Positions 14,989 to 23,678 of a DNA stretch of 64,000 bases are shown piece by piece. Position numbers and translations under genes: made by a program. The DNA is taken from the NCBI GenBank assembly GCA_947449255.1, contig CANFQX010000007.1, forward strand, positions 62,001-126,000, read 5' to 3'. The notes under the pieces are model-generated. The model was given only the letters and a program-made list of their open reading frames with translations. It was not told the DNA's origin and ran no database searches. This stretch comes from Pseudobdellovibrionaceae bacterium. Lineage in GTDB: Bacteria > Bdellovibrionota > Bdellovibrionia > Bdellovibrionales > Bdellovibrionaceae. The first letter of the stretch is position 1. Each line of letters opens with the position of its first letter.

Positions 14989-15265
14989 CGAGAGCTCCCT
15001 TTTTTTTGCATCACATGCAAAGGATATAAGTTTATTTCTATGATTCTTCGACAAAGTTGAAATCTCTCGTGTTGATCGGTTTTCTATTTTAGTTCTGAAG
15101 ACCTGTTGTGGTCTAGATGGACCGATAATCTGCATGTACGCCCCCTAATAAATAAATTGAAAAAAGTGGTGGCCACTAACTTTTGAAATCTATGACTTAA
15201 GTCTAGTTCTATGGATGAAGGTACTGAATGACTAAAGTCCTAAGACCTTTGTCCGATCTAGAGGT

Positions 15266-16486
15266 ATGGATAAAATAAAACTTTCGTCTAGACATTTAAT
15301 AAGCAAAATCAAAGTTAAGAAGAAAATTATTTTGGTTTCACTGTTGATTTCATTACTACCTATGAATGCCATAGCTATGGCAAAAAAACCAATTCCAGAT
15401 CCTGGACCTCCCATTCTTCCAGTTGATTCAGGTGGTCCAGTCGAGCCCCCTCCTTCAAATGCAGACATGCCAGCACCAGTAGGTTTCGATCTCTATTCTA
15501 AAGTCTCCTATCCCGTAGGGCAGATTGTGGATGAAAAGTTTCAATCCTACCGCGAGTTGTTGCCACAAAGAATTGATGGTCAAGGTCATATCACTGATTC
15601 CTGCGATAGAAATGTTCAGGGAAATAATCGATTCTCAGATCGAATCGCTTATGCCGTAGAACTTAAGATGCATCCAAGAAAAGCTGGTTTGGGATATGTC
15701 GGATCCTCTTATGGAATGAGCGGGGACGAAAACTCTTATGCAGCGAACAGCTTGATTTCTCATCCACAGTGTATCGTGGATGCAAGCTCACTCAGTACGA
15801 CCTTAGGCAGCAAAAAGGTTCCCTCGGCGGCGACAATAAAAAAAGCCAATGAGTTCGCCATTAGAATGAATCAGTATCGAAGAGAAGCACTGAATGGAAA
15901 CACAGACAGTTACATTAAGGCTTCCAAGCTGTGGTCCAAATTGATGATGTGTACCTCCTATGTTGAATCCCTCACTTCTGCAAACACCGCAAGTTCTGAT
16001 CGAATCGCAGCACGTAATGCTCCACCTGGCTATCGCCGTCCAGCCAGCATTCTGTTCTACGAGGACCCTTATCAAAATGCAGCATCCAGACTCAATATTG
16101 GACTTTTTCAATTCACACCTAATTCAGGTGGAAATATTCAGGCCTGTATTCGCGAATGGAATAAAATTTACCCAAGTTGTTCTATTGCTGGGAATGCGAG
16201 TCAGGCAGAAATGATCAGGACGGTGGGCAGTTCACTGCAAACTTTCAATGCCTTTTGTGGGGTGGCGAAAATCACTGGGACATTTGCAGTCCAGGTCAAC
16301 TCTTCAAAGGCGATCAACACTCATCCATCAAATTTCGTAAACGGAAAGTTAAAGAGTCCTGAAAACCGCTGCGTCAGTCTGCACTTTCAAGCGGGAAAGG
16401 CTTACAATCACTTTGGTCCATTTCAGAATACTACGGGCTCAAATTTGGAAGAGGTCTTGGCTTGCACTTTGTCTGGTGAATACTAA
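15266..16486 (+). CDS. secreted lysozyme-fold-like protein (possible peptidoglycan lyase)
   Basis: 406 aa. Basic N-terminus and signal peptide (about 19-38), then a Pro-rich linker (PDPGPPILPVDSGGPVEPPP). The C-terminal half has CTSYVESL with Glu234 and NIGLFQFTP at 277-285. This spacing of a Glu-Ser pair and a G-L-x-Q loop recalls the active site of SLT-type transglycosylases (E-S and G-L-M-Q). Eight or so Cys residues suggest disulphides. No clear family name; a wall-degrading role is inference from two motifs. Confidence 0.55.
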   Translation: MDKIKLSSRHLISKIKVKKKIILVSLLISLLPMNAIAMAKKPIPDPGPPILPVDSGGPVEPPPSNADMPAPVGFDLYSKVSYPVGQIVDEKFQSYRELLPQRIDGQGHITDSCDRNVQGNNRFSDRIAYAVELKMHPRKAGLGYVGSSYGMSGDENSYAANSLISHPQCIVDASSLSTTLGSKKVPSAATIKKANEFAIRMNQYRREALNGNTDSYIKASKLWSKLMMCTSYVESLTSANTASSDRIAARNAPPGYRRPASILFYEDPYQNAASRLNIGLFQFTPNSGGNIQACIREWNKIYPSCSIAGNASQAEMIRTVGSSLQTFNAFCGVAKITGTFAVQVNSSKAINTHPSNFVNGKLKSPENRCVSLHFQAGKAYNHFGPFQNTTGSNLEEVLACTLSGEY

Positions 16487-16607
16487 GAGGGCTGTGTTTA
16501 GATTGATTCATTGAAAACTCGCGGCCCAGCAAATATATTGATAGTGGACCCTTATGAACTCAAGAGTCCAAAAGCGAAAATAATTTTTTGGAAAAAGTGG
16601 TTAGGTC

Positions 16608-17954
16608 ATGTTCTCTCTTAAAAATTTATTTATTTCTACTGCTGTTTTGTGTTTAAGTTTTTCAAACTGTCTTGTTAAAGCCTCGGATGTGGCACTGGCG
16701 AATTCGAATTTAGAAAAAAATTTAGTCCTAAATTTAACCGATTCTATGCGACTTGTGGAAGAATCATCACCTCAGGTCCGAAGATCAGATGCCCAAAAGT
16801 CCGAAGCCAATGCCAAACAAAAAGAAGCATTTGCAGTTTTTTTACCGCGAATAAACTTAGTCGCGCAGCATTTACTGACTGAAAAATTTATGCAAGAAAA
16901 GCTGACTATGGGTGGGAGCCCAGTCACGATTGACCTTATTCAGCCCTATTCAATTTTGAGCCTTCGCGGCGAGTGGGGACTCTTCGATGGATTTTCAAAT
17001 TTAGATTTTTATCAAGCCCAGAAATTGGCGGCAACAGCTGCTGAAAAAGAAGCCGAATGGGCTCACTTTCAAGTCAGACAAGAGGCAAAACAAAAATTTT
17101 TCAAAGCTTTAGCCTCTGTGGAACTCGAAAAAGTAGCCAACCAAAATGTGAAAACATTAACAGATCATCTAGAGCGAGCTAAAGCTTTACGACAAAGTGG
17201 TGTTGGAACAAATTTTGATGTGCTCCGTGTGGAAGTTCAATTGAATGAATCACAAACTGAAAGACTCAACGCCGAGGATAACGTTGTCTTAAGTAAGCTG
17301 GCCCTCCTAAATCTCTTAGGTCTGGATGACTTGGGGCAATCCATATCGGGAAGTCTTCCGATACCAACGACAGCCAAGGTTTTACAAGTGGAAAAACCAA
17401 CAGCAATGGATCGACTCGATTTTCAAGCCATATCAGATCGTGAGTTGAGCTCACATAAGTCTTTTTCAGCGGCTCACAAACATTGGATTCCAAAACTTTC
17501 AATGGTCGCGCAAGCAGATTATTATAACAACATCAGTCAGGGTGTCGGTGATCAGGATTATGCTAACGCCTATTCAGTTGGCTTAAATTTGACCTGGAAT
17601 TTATTTGATGGTTTTGCGTCGTCATCAAGAGCAGCGCAAGCGGAGGCTCGTGAGGCTCAAGCGGTTGCAACCACAAGACAGGCCTATTTAAAAAATAAAT
17701 ATGACTTTGATTTTTGGAAGCGCCGATATCTCTATTCTGCATCTTTGTATAAAGCAAAAACTGACGATGTTGAAAAAGCACAAGAAAGTGTAAGATTAGC
17801 AACCCAATCTTTTAAAGCGGGAGCGAGAACAAGTTCAGAAGTCTTAGATGCAGAACTCGATTTATTTCGAGCTCGAGCCGGAGTGGTCAATGCACAAGTG
17901 AATGCTGTTGAAGCCCTGGTAAATTTAGAGTTGGCCTTAGGGAAGGAATTGTAA
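16608..17954 (+). CDS. TolC-family outer-membrane efflux channel
   Basis: 448 aa with a signal peptide. Two similar halves of long helices and barrel strands, as in TolC: LRLVEESSP-like start, FLPRINLVAQ, LRGEWGLFDGFSN and its second copy LNLTWNLFDGFAS, and FKAGARTSSEVLDAELDL near the end. It begins a three-gene operon (gap of 4 bases to the adaptor gene) forming a tripartite exporter across both membranes. Confidence 0.93.
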   Translation: MFSLKNLFISTAVLCLSFSNCLVKASDVALANSNLEKNLVLNLTDSMRLVEESSPQVRRSDAQKSEANAKQKEAFAVFLPRINLVAQHLLTEKFMQEKLTMGGSPVTIDLIQPYSILSLRGEWGLFDGFSNLDFYQAQKLAATAAEKEAEWAHFQVRQEAKQKFFKALASVELEKVANQNVKTLTDHLERAKALRQSGVGTNFDVLRVEVQLNESQTERLNAEDNVVLSKLALLNLLGLDDLGQSISGSLPIPTTAKVLQVEKPTAMDRLDFQAISDRELSSHKSFSAAHKHWIPKLSMVAQADYYNNISQGVGDQDYANAYSVGLNLTWNLFDGFASSSRAAQAEAREAQAVATTRQAYLKNKYDFDFWKRRYLYSASLYKAKTDDVEKAQESVRLATQSFKAGARTSSEVLDAELDLFRARAGVVNAQVNAVEALVNLELALGKEL

Positions 17955-17958
17955 TTTT

Positions 17959-18819
17959 ATGGAAAAAGTAAAAAGCAATCGCAAACAAATTTTGTTTTTA
18001 GTTGGGATTTGCGCCGCCGTAGGTGTTGGATTTCTTTCGGTTTATAAATGGCGCCACGTTTCTACGGACAATGCTCAGATTCAAGCTCACACATTGATGC
18101 TTTCATCAAAAGTATCAGGCATCGTGATGGAAGTCTTAGTTCAGGAAAATGAAAAAGTGAAAGAGGGTCAAGTCTTAGCTAGGATCGACAGCAAAGACTA
18201 TAATAACTCAGTCGTTCAAATTTCAGCTGAATTAGAATCGGCAAGAGTTAAACTTAAGGATGCAGAGTCTAATTATCATCGCATGGATGAACTTGTTAAA
18301 TCCAACGTGATTTCAAGACAGCAATTTGAAACTGCACAAGCTACTTACAGAGAATTAAGCAAGCGTGTAGCTGCCATTTCTGCTCAAGTGGCCCAAGCAA
18401 AACTCAATGCCAGCTATACTGAAATTAAAGCTCCAAGCGATGGAAAAATTGCCCGTAAATCCGTTGAACCAGGAATGGTCATTCCCATGGGACAACCGCT
18501 TTTTGGATTTGTTGATTCTTCATTGCGCTGGGTGACTGCGAATTTCAAAGAGACTGAAATAGCTCATATTTTTGCAGGAAATCCTGTCATCTTAGAGGTC
18601 GATGCCTTGCCAGGTAAAGAATTTCAAGGGCAGGTTGAAAGTATGAGTCCAAGCACTGGCGCTATATTTTCTTTATTGCCTCCAGACAATTCAACAGGAA
18701 ATTTCACAAAAGTAGTTCAGCGAGTCCCTGTTCGAATTAAATTATTAAATTTGAGTTCAGAGGATATTGATCGCTTGCAAGCAGGACTCTCTGCCAACGT
18801 CACTGTAAAGATTCGATGA
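17959..18819 (+). CDS. emrA: EmrA/HlyD-type membrane fusion protein
   Basis: 286 aa. One N-terminal membrane helix (about 8-28), then WRHVSTDNAQIQAH, the biotinyl-lipoyl-like half VLVQENEKVKEGQVLARID, a helical hairpin (about 85-150), and SYTEIKAPSDGKIARKSVEPG. This pattern is that of EmrA, the periplasmic bridge between an inner-membrane MFS pump and a TolC channel; both partners are coded next to it. Gene symbol given by family only. Confidence 0.88.
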   Translation: MEKVKSNRKQILFLVGICAAVGVGFLSVYKWRHVSTDNAQIQAHTLMLSSKVSGIVMEVLVQENEKVKEGQVLARIDSKDYNNSVVQISAELESARVKLKDAESNYHRMDELVKSNVISRQQFETAQATYRELSKRVAAISAQVAQAKLNASYTEIKAPSDGKIARKSVEPGMVIPMGQPLFGFVDSSLRWVTANFKETEIAHIFAGNPVILEVDALPGKEFQGQVESMSPSTGAIFSLLPPDNSTGNFTKVVQRVPVRIKLLNLSSEDIDRLQAGLSANVTVKIR

Positions 18820-18856
18820 GGCAGAGTCGGTATTTCCTAATTGGAGTAGCATAACT

Positions 18857-20410
18857 ATGAACACAAAATCAAAATTGATTGTGCTGGTTGCTGTCATGGC
18901 TTCATTGCTGGAAATCATCGACAGCTCCATCGTGAATGTGGCGCTGCCCACGATGATGGGAAACTTGGGTGCGACTCTCGAAGACATCAGTATGGTCATC
19001 ACGGGCTATGCCATTGCCAATGCTATCGTCCTTCCAGTTTCAGCGTGGGCTGGCGAACGAATAGGTCGCCGAAGGTATTTTGTAGGTTGCATCGCTCTCT
19101 TTACTATTTTTTCGGTTGCCTGTGGCTTTGCCCCAAATCTTTACACATTGATCTTCTTTAGAATTTTGCAAGGTTTGGCTGGTGGTGCTTTGTTGCCAAC
19201 ATCTCAAACTTTGATCTATGAGCAATTTCCCAAAGAAAAAGCGGGAATTGCCGGTGCTATTTTTGGAATGTCCGTGATGATTGGACCCACTCTTGGGCCA
19301 ACTTTGGGGGGATATCTGACGGATAATTTTGGCTGGCGGTCCATTTTTAATGTAAACCTGCCGCTTGGAATTGTCGCGATCATGATAGGACTAGTGGCCA
19401 TTGATAAGCCAACCTTTGAGGCCGGAAAAAATGCAGTAAAAAAGGCCTTTGATTCGTGGGGATTGACCTTGTTGGTGATGGGAATTGGTTGTTTGCAGTA
19501 TGTTCTTGAGCGTGGTGAATCGAGTGATTGGTTTGATTCTAAGGTCATCTTGTTGTGCACGATGATTGCGGCTATTTCACTGCCACTTTTTGTGTGGTGG
19601 GAAACAAAGGTGGCAGAGCCCATTATTAATGTGCGCCTCTTTAAGAATTCAATTGTAACGAATGGCGCGCTATTGCAGGGGCTTTTGGGTTTTTTCCTTT
19701 ACGGCTTGGTCTTTGTTTTGCCCATCTTTGTGTCACAGACTTTTCACTATGATGCGACTCAGACAGGTATGCTTTTTATTCCAGGATCAATTTTAACGGC
19801 TATGATTATGCCATTGATTGGCAAATCAATGAGCAAGGGTGTTAATCCAAAATTATTAATCTCTATCGGAATCACTGCAGTCTTAGGATGCATATATGCC
19901 ATGACGCTATTGACGCCGCAGTCCTCAAAGGGAGATGTTTTGTTGGCGCTGTATATTCGTGGTTTTGCGATGGCCTTTTTGTTTGTACCAATCAACTCAT
20001 CTATTTTGTCGCAGTTTTCGGGAATTACGATGGGACAAGTTTCAGGTATGTTGAATTTATTTAGACAAATTGGCGGCAGTATTGGGATAGCCTTTATAGG
20101 AACGAAAATGGCCACTCTCAGTAAACAGAACTATTTAGACTTGTCAGCCCATGTGAGTTTGCTGGATTTCAATACTTGGACTTCTTACAGTCAAATGGCA
20201 GGTGGAAAAAAACTAAGTTCATCGCTAGGGATGGCCTCAAATTCTGACTTGGCTCTCAGAGGCTTGTATGGTCGCATCCAGAGCCAAGTGTTCATGCTCA
20301 GTTTTAGAGAGATCATGTTTTTGCTGATGGTGATTTTTTCCTTTGCCTTTGTGCCCCTCTATTTCTTAAAGTTCAAAGTCAAGCCAACAAAGGTTGTGGA
20401 CTCACACTGA
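18857..20410 (+). CDS. emrB: EmrB/QacA-type MFS drug exporter (DHA2 family)
   Basis: 517 aa with about 14 membrane helices. Motifs: LLEIIDSSIVNVALPTMMG in the first helix (the family's D-x-x-x-V-N-V-A-L-P), the loop AGERIGRRRYF, RILQGLAGGALLPTSQ, and GPTLGPTLGGYLTD (motif C of antiporters). Proton-driven export of drugs or lipophilic compounds is expected. 37 bases after the adaptor gene, same operon; no regulator gene is adjacent. Confidence 0.93.
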   Translation: MNTKSKLIVLVAVMASLLEIIDSSIVNVALPTMMGNLGATLEDISMVITGYAIANAIVLPVSAWAGERIGRRRYFVGCIALFTIFSVACGFAPNLYTLIFFRILQGLAGGALLPTSQTLIYEQFPKEKAGIAGAIFGMSVMIGPTLGPTLGGYLTDNFGWRSIFNVNLPLGIVAIMIGLVAIDKPTFEAGKNAVKKAFDSWGLTLLVMGIGCLQYVLERGESSDWFDSKVILLCTMIAAISLPLFVWWETKVAEPIINVRLFKNSIVTNGALLQGLLGFFLYGLVFVLPIFVSQTFHYDATQTGMLFIPGSILTAMIMPLIGKSMSKGVNPKLLISIGITAVLGCIYAMTLLTPQSSKGDVLLALYIRGFAMAFLFVPINSSILSQFSGITMGQVSGMLNLFRQIGGSIGIAFIGTKMATLSKQNYLDLSAHVSLLDFNTWTSYSQMAGGKKLSSSLGMASNSDLALRGLYGRIQSQVFMLSFREIMFLLMVIFSFAFVPLYFLKFKVKPTKVVDSH

Positions 20411-20490
20411 TTTGAAGTGAGAATTTCTTTGAATCTGTATCTTGTGTGTGAAATTTGCGATAACAAGGGTGCTGGGTTAGAATTGATGTC

Positions 20491-21444
20491 ATGGCCATAA
20501 ACAAAAAAAGACAACGAAAGAATCCCAACAGAGATCATTCAGCTTCGATCTTAGATCGAGAGAAGATTTTTATTTTTAATGAGAAAGCAGCTCTAAAGTT
20601 GCTGCCCTCTATTTCAACTCAGGACAACAAAGTGCGAAGAGGGCGTGGACTCCTTTTTGCTGGCAGTGCTGATTTCCCAGGTGCGGGTGTTCTCGCTGCT
20701 CGGTCCGCTTTAAGAATGGGCTGCGGTTATGTGACACTGGCACAGTTTGGAAATCAGATCTCGTCTTTAAAGAATCCGGACTTTCTCATCTGTGACTTGA
20801 ATCAAAAAGAATGGAAGCAGCTTTCATTCACTGCGGTTTTAGTAGGTCCCGGATTTGGAGTTCATCAATTCACTGCAAATTTAATTGGGGAACTAAAAAA
20901 CTTAGGAATAAAGAATGTGATTCTTGATGCGGATGCATTGACCGTGTGCGCTCGTGAGAGCCTTTTCCCCCTTCCGAGTTCATGGATTGTGACTCCACAC
21001 ACGGGGGAACTCTCTCGGTGCATTGGTGTTTCTAGTGAGTTGATTGATCAAGACCGAGCGCTGTATGTCAGAAGGGCTCAGCATATTCTGGGCTGTGTGG
21101 TCCTACTCAAAGGTCATCAAACTTTGGTGGCAAGTGCTACACGAATATATAAAATCACTACCGGCAATTCAGCTCTAGCAAAATCAGGAACGGGCGACGT
21201 GCTTGCTGGGATAATCACAGCTTTAAGAGCTCGCGGCTTTGGTCCTGTGAAATCAGCGGTGCTGGGCGGCTACCTGCAAGGGGCCTGCGCCGACCAGTGG
21301 GTGAAGCTGGGTAAGGATCAACTTTCAATGATGGCCTCCGATGTAATTGAAATATTGCCTGAAGTGATCTTTCAATTGCGGAATAAAAAACAGCCACATA
21401 AAAAAGAGGAATTTAAAAAATATGCCAGAACTTCCCGAGGTTGA
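20491..21444 (+). CDS. nnrD: ADP-dependent NAD(P)H-hydrate dehydratase (NnrD domain only)
   Basis: 317 aa. Repairs damaged NAD(P)H. The YjeF C-terminal/ribokinase-like fold is shown by RGRGLLFAGSADFPGAGVLAARSALR (split here as RGRGLLFAGS and AGVLAARSALR), VILDADALTV, TPHTGELSR and GTGDVLAG at 233-240. The usual N-terminal epimerase domain is absent; only a short basic head (1-30) precedes it, so the epimerase must be coded elsewhere or be missing. Overlaps mutM by 23 bases. Confidence 0.9.
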   Translation: MAINKKRQRKNPNRDHSASILDREKIFIFNEKAALKLLPSISTQDNKVRRGRGLLFAGSADFPGAGVLAARSALRMGCGYVTLAQFGNQISSLKNPDFLICDLNQKEWKQLSFTAVLVGPGFGVHQFTANLIGELKNLGIKNVILDADALTVCARESLFPLPSSWIVTPHTGELSRCIGVSSELIDQDRALYVRRAQHILGCVVLLKGHQTLVASATRIYKITTGNSALAKSGTGDVLAGIITALRARGFGPVKSAVLGGYLQGACADQWVKLGKDQLSMMASDVIEILPEVIFQLRNKKQPHKKEEFKKYARTSRG

Positions 21445-22264
21445 AGTCGTTCGAAGTGGACTTCAGGAGATTTTAAAGAACCACCCTATCATCGAAAAAA
21501 TTGAATTCAAAACGGCTGATTTGCGAGACCCTATACCAATTAAAAAAATTCAAACTCTCATAGGCGAGCCTATTTTATCTGTCGAACGAAGGGCTAAATA
21601 TCTGCTTATCTGGACTAAAAAAGGAGCGATGCTCTCTCATTTAGGAATGACGGGCACTTGGCGAGTAGCCCCTTTGGGGGACGAGCGAAGTCATGATCAT
21701 ATCTATATCTATTTTTCAGGGAATCTGAGGCTTTGCTATCGTGATCCTCGCCGGTTTGGATGTTTCGATTTTATTCAAAACCCAATCGAAGAGCACGATA
21801 AGGTCAAAGTTCTGGGGCCAGAGCCCTTGTCGCCTGACTTTGTCGGAGAGTCCTTATGGAAAAGTCTTCGCAATAAAAAGATCGCTCTTAAAGTGGCCAT
21901 CATGGATCAAAAAATTGTAGTGGGTGTGGGTAACATTTATGCCAGCGAAGCCCTTTTTGCAGCTGGAATAAAACCAACTCTAGCCAGCGAAAAATTATCC
22001 AAGGATCGAGCAAACATCTTAGTTGCTGAAATTAAGAAAGTTCTGAACTTAGCCATTCAAATGGGGGGATCTTCGATCAGTGATTTTGCCCAGGCCAGTG
22101 GCGAGAATGGTTATTTCCAAATGAACTTCAAAGTTTATGGCCGAGCTGGTGAGCCCTGTGTTCGCTGTGGAACGGCGATCCGGTCAAAAGTTTTGGGCGG
22201 ACGAAATACTTTCTGGTGCCCAAGTTGCCAAGTTGCCAAGTTGCCAAGTGTGATTAGAGGGTGA
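21422..22264 (+). CDS. mutM: formamidopyrimidine-DNA glycosylase MutM (Fpg)
   Basis: 280 aa. Removes 8-oxoguanine and nicks the strand. PELPEVEVV gives the catalytic Pro2 and Glu3; later HLGMTG, YRDPRRFG, the helix-two-turns-helix VGVGNIYASEALF and the zinc finger with Cys246, Cys249, Cys266 and Cys269. An 8-bp tandem repeat starts inside the last finger codons and forms most of the ten-residue tail after Cys269. The start lies inside nnrD. Confidence 0.97.
   Translation: MPELPEVEVVRSGLQEILKNHPIIEKIEFKTADLRDPIPIKKIQTLIGEPILSVERRAKYLLIWTKKGAMLSHLGMTGTWRVAPLGDERSHDHIYIYFSGNLRLCYRDPRRFGCFDFIQNPIEEHDKVKVLGPEPLSPDFVGESLWKSLRNKKIALKVAIMDQKIVVGVGNIYASEALFAAGIKPTLASEKLSKDRANILVAEIKKVLNLAIQMGGSSISDFAQASGENGYFQMNFKVYGRAGEPCVRCGTAIRSKVLGGRNTFWCPSCQVAKLPSVIRG
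22221..22250. repeat. 8-bp tandem repeat at the 3' end of mutM
   Basis: The unit CAAGTTGC is repeated 3.75 times (22221-22228, 22229-22236, 22237-22244, then CAAGTG). As 8 is not a multiple of 3, gain or loss of a unit would shift the frame of the tail after the last zinc-binding Cys. Confidence 0.9.
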
Positions 22265-22395
22265 ACCAAAAAAGTGTAGATTTTTTTTACACAATCCATG
22301 ATCAAATCAATTCCTGACTTTATTTTTACGGGAGATGCAGGTATCTATGGCCATCGAGAAATCCCTCGTTAAAGTAAAAGTAGTTTGGAGATTCC

Positions 22396-23322
22396 ATGGT
22401 AAAGGCTCTGTTGCTTGTCGGTTTAATTAGTCTTTCAACCTATTCCCATGCAGAAACCTTAAGTGCATCGGCGGCAGGCCCTCTGCAGTCCACAATCAAG
22501 GCTGATTCCTTAGGGAATAATAAATTTGCAGAAGACAGCAATATTACTGATATCAAGCTCAGGGCAGACTCTGGGTCCCTGTCGAAATATTCAATGAAAT
22601 TTAGCTTGAGTTTCTCTGGGCCACCTGTCGGTGACCTTAATAACCCCATGCAACCCAATCCGGATGGATCTCCGGGTACTTTTGAAACCTCTTTAGGTGG
22701 CTCTTTGAGTGCTCGTTACCGAGTGAGTTCATCCAATGCAGTAAGCTTTGGTACTGGAGTCAGTGCCCTGACGCCATTTCAAGGTGTAAAACGTTATGAT
22801 ATTAAAAACCCATTTATGAGCTATGACATGAGCACGCGAATTTTTGAATCGCAAGTGCGAAATGTCTTGGGTGCAACGATTGTCACAAATCCAGATTGGC
22901 GCGCGATGGGCGAAACTTTAGGGCTCGGTTTGGACAATTACTGGGTTTATAATTTAGGATCCAGTAAATGGGCTGTCGAGTGGGACACCTCAGTGGCTTA
23001 TTATTTCTATGAAAGAGGGCCAAATAAAAAATCAAAGACGGAGATGAAGGCAGGACTCTATGGAGTGTCTTTTTATCCTCAGTTAAAGTATATTTTATCG
23101 GATAAATTTTATGCCTACACTTCATTGAATATTTCTTTTATTAATCCTCGATGCTCTGAGGATATGACTGTTCTCTGGAATCGGACTCTCGGTCAACGCG
23201 TCGGCTTGGGGTATTCATTAGCACGAAATATTTACTTTGCTCCGTATTTGAATTTTTATCCTAAGGATTTTAATCTCGATGCAACGACGGTCAATTTTAC
23301 GACCACTTTTTCAATGCTCTAG
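22396..23322 (+). CDS. outer-membrane beta-barrel protein, unknown role
   Basis: 308 aa. Signal peptide MVKALLLVGLISLSTYSHA, then a Ser/Asp-rich head and alternating aromatic strands (MKFSLSFSG, SARYRVSS, AVEWDTSVAYYFYERG, FYAYTSLNISFI, IYFAPYLNFYP). A predicted barrel of about 10-12 strands ending in FTTTFSML. No family name recognised. A terminator follows closely. Confidence 0.7.
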   Translation: MVKALLLVGLISLSTYSHAETLSASAAGPLQSTIKADSLGNNKFAEDSNITDIKLRADSGSLSKYSMKFSLSFSGPPVGDLNNPMQPNPDGSPGTFETSLGGSLSARYRVSSSNAVSFGTGVSALTPFQGVKRYDIKNPFMSYDMSTRIFESQVRNVLGATIVTNPDWRAMGETLGLGLDNYWVYNLGSSKWAVEWDTSVAYYFYERGPNKKSKTEMKAGLYGVSFYPQLKYILSDKFYAYTSLNISFINPRCSEDMTVLWNRTLGQRVGLGYSLARNIYFAPYLNFYPKDFNLDATTVNFTTTFSML

Positions 23323-23342
23323 ACGGGTCCTTATAAAAACAT

Positions 23343-23374
23343 AAAAGCCAGTACGCCTCGCCGCACTGGCTTTT
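23343..23374 (+). terminator. rho-independent terminator after the barrel gene
   Basis: Perfect 10-bp stem AAAAGCCAGT (23343-23352) with ACTGGCTTTT (23365-23374), 12-base loop, 20 bases after the stop. It could also act on the minus strand, where the 28-aa gene ends at 23410. Confidence 0.8.
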
Positions 23375-23409
23375 AGTCTTATAATCTATTCAATTTTCTT
23401 TAGTCCTTC

Positions 23410-23496
23410 TTACGGTGGACCGGTCTCAGGCCGATTCAGCAATTCGCGAAGCTCCCTGTTTAAAATAAATTCATGAAGAATCAATCCTTTAGGCAT
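23410..23496 (-). CDS. 28-aa small protein with a perfect ribosome-binding site
   Basis: ATG at 23496 is preceded by AAGGAGG with a 6-base gap, among the best sites in the window. The product starts MPKGLILHEF and ends RPETGPP, amphipathic, no membrane helix. It lies after the helicase terminator, so it needs its own promoter in 23497-23595, where two small hairpins occur (CTAGC/GCTAG at 23520-23535 and GAGG/CCTC at 23550-23563). It ends near the bidirectional-looking terminator at 23343-23374. No family recognised; it could be a leader or a free small protein. Confidence 0.5.
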   Translation of the reverse strand: MPKGLILHEFILNRELRELLNRPETGPP

Positions 23497-23595
23497 TTTA
23501 GGCCTCCTTCGCTAAGTGACTAGCTTATCGGCTAGACTTTGGGATAGTTGAGGAGAAAACCTCATTTATTTTAAAAAAGTTTTTTTATATAAAAA

Positions 23596-23634
23596 AAGAC
23601 AGGTTTTGGTTCAAATACCAAGGCAACCTGTCTT
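23596..23634 (-). terminator. rho-independent terminator of the DEAD-box gene
   Basis: On the minus strand AAGACAGGTT (23634-23625) pairs perfectly with AACCTGTCTT (23605-23596), with an inner TTGGT/ACCAA stem; a run of seven T follows. Downstream of the helicase stop by 44 bases. Confidence 0.9.
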
Positions 23635-23678
23635 AAAATAAGTCATTTAAATTTCATATTGGGACAATAGAGGGAAAT

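Noticed and set aside
22221-22250. CRISPR-like direct repeat
   Set aside because: Units are 8 bp, directly adjacent with no spacers, and inside mutM.
22310-22374. Short plus-strand frame before the barrel gene (24 codons)
   Set aside because: No ribosome-binding site and no conserved feature; more likely chance.
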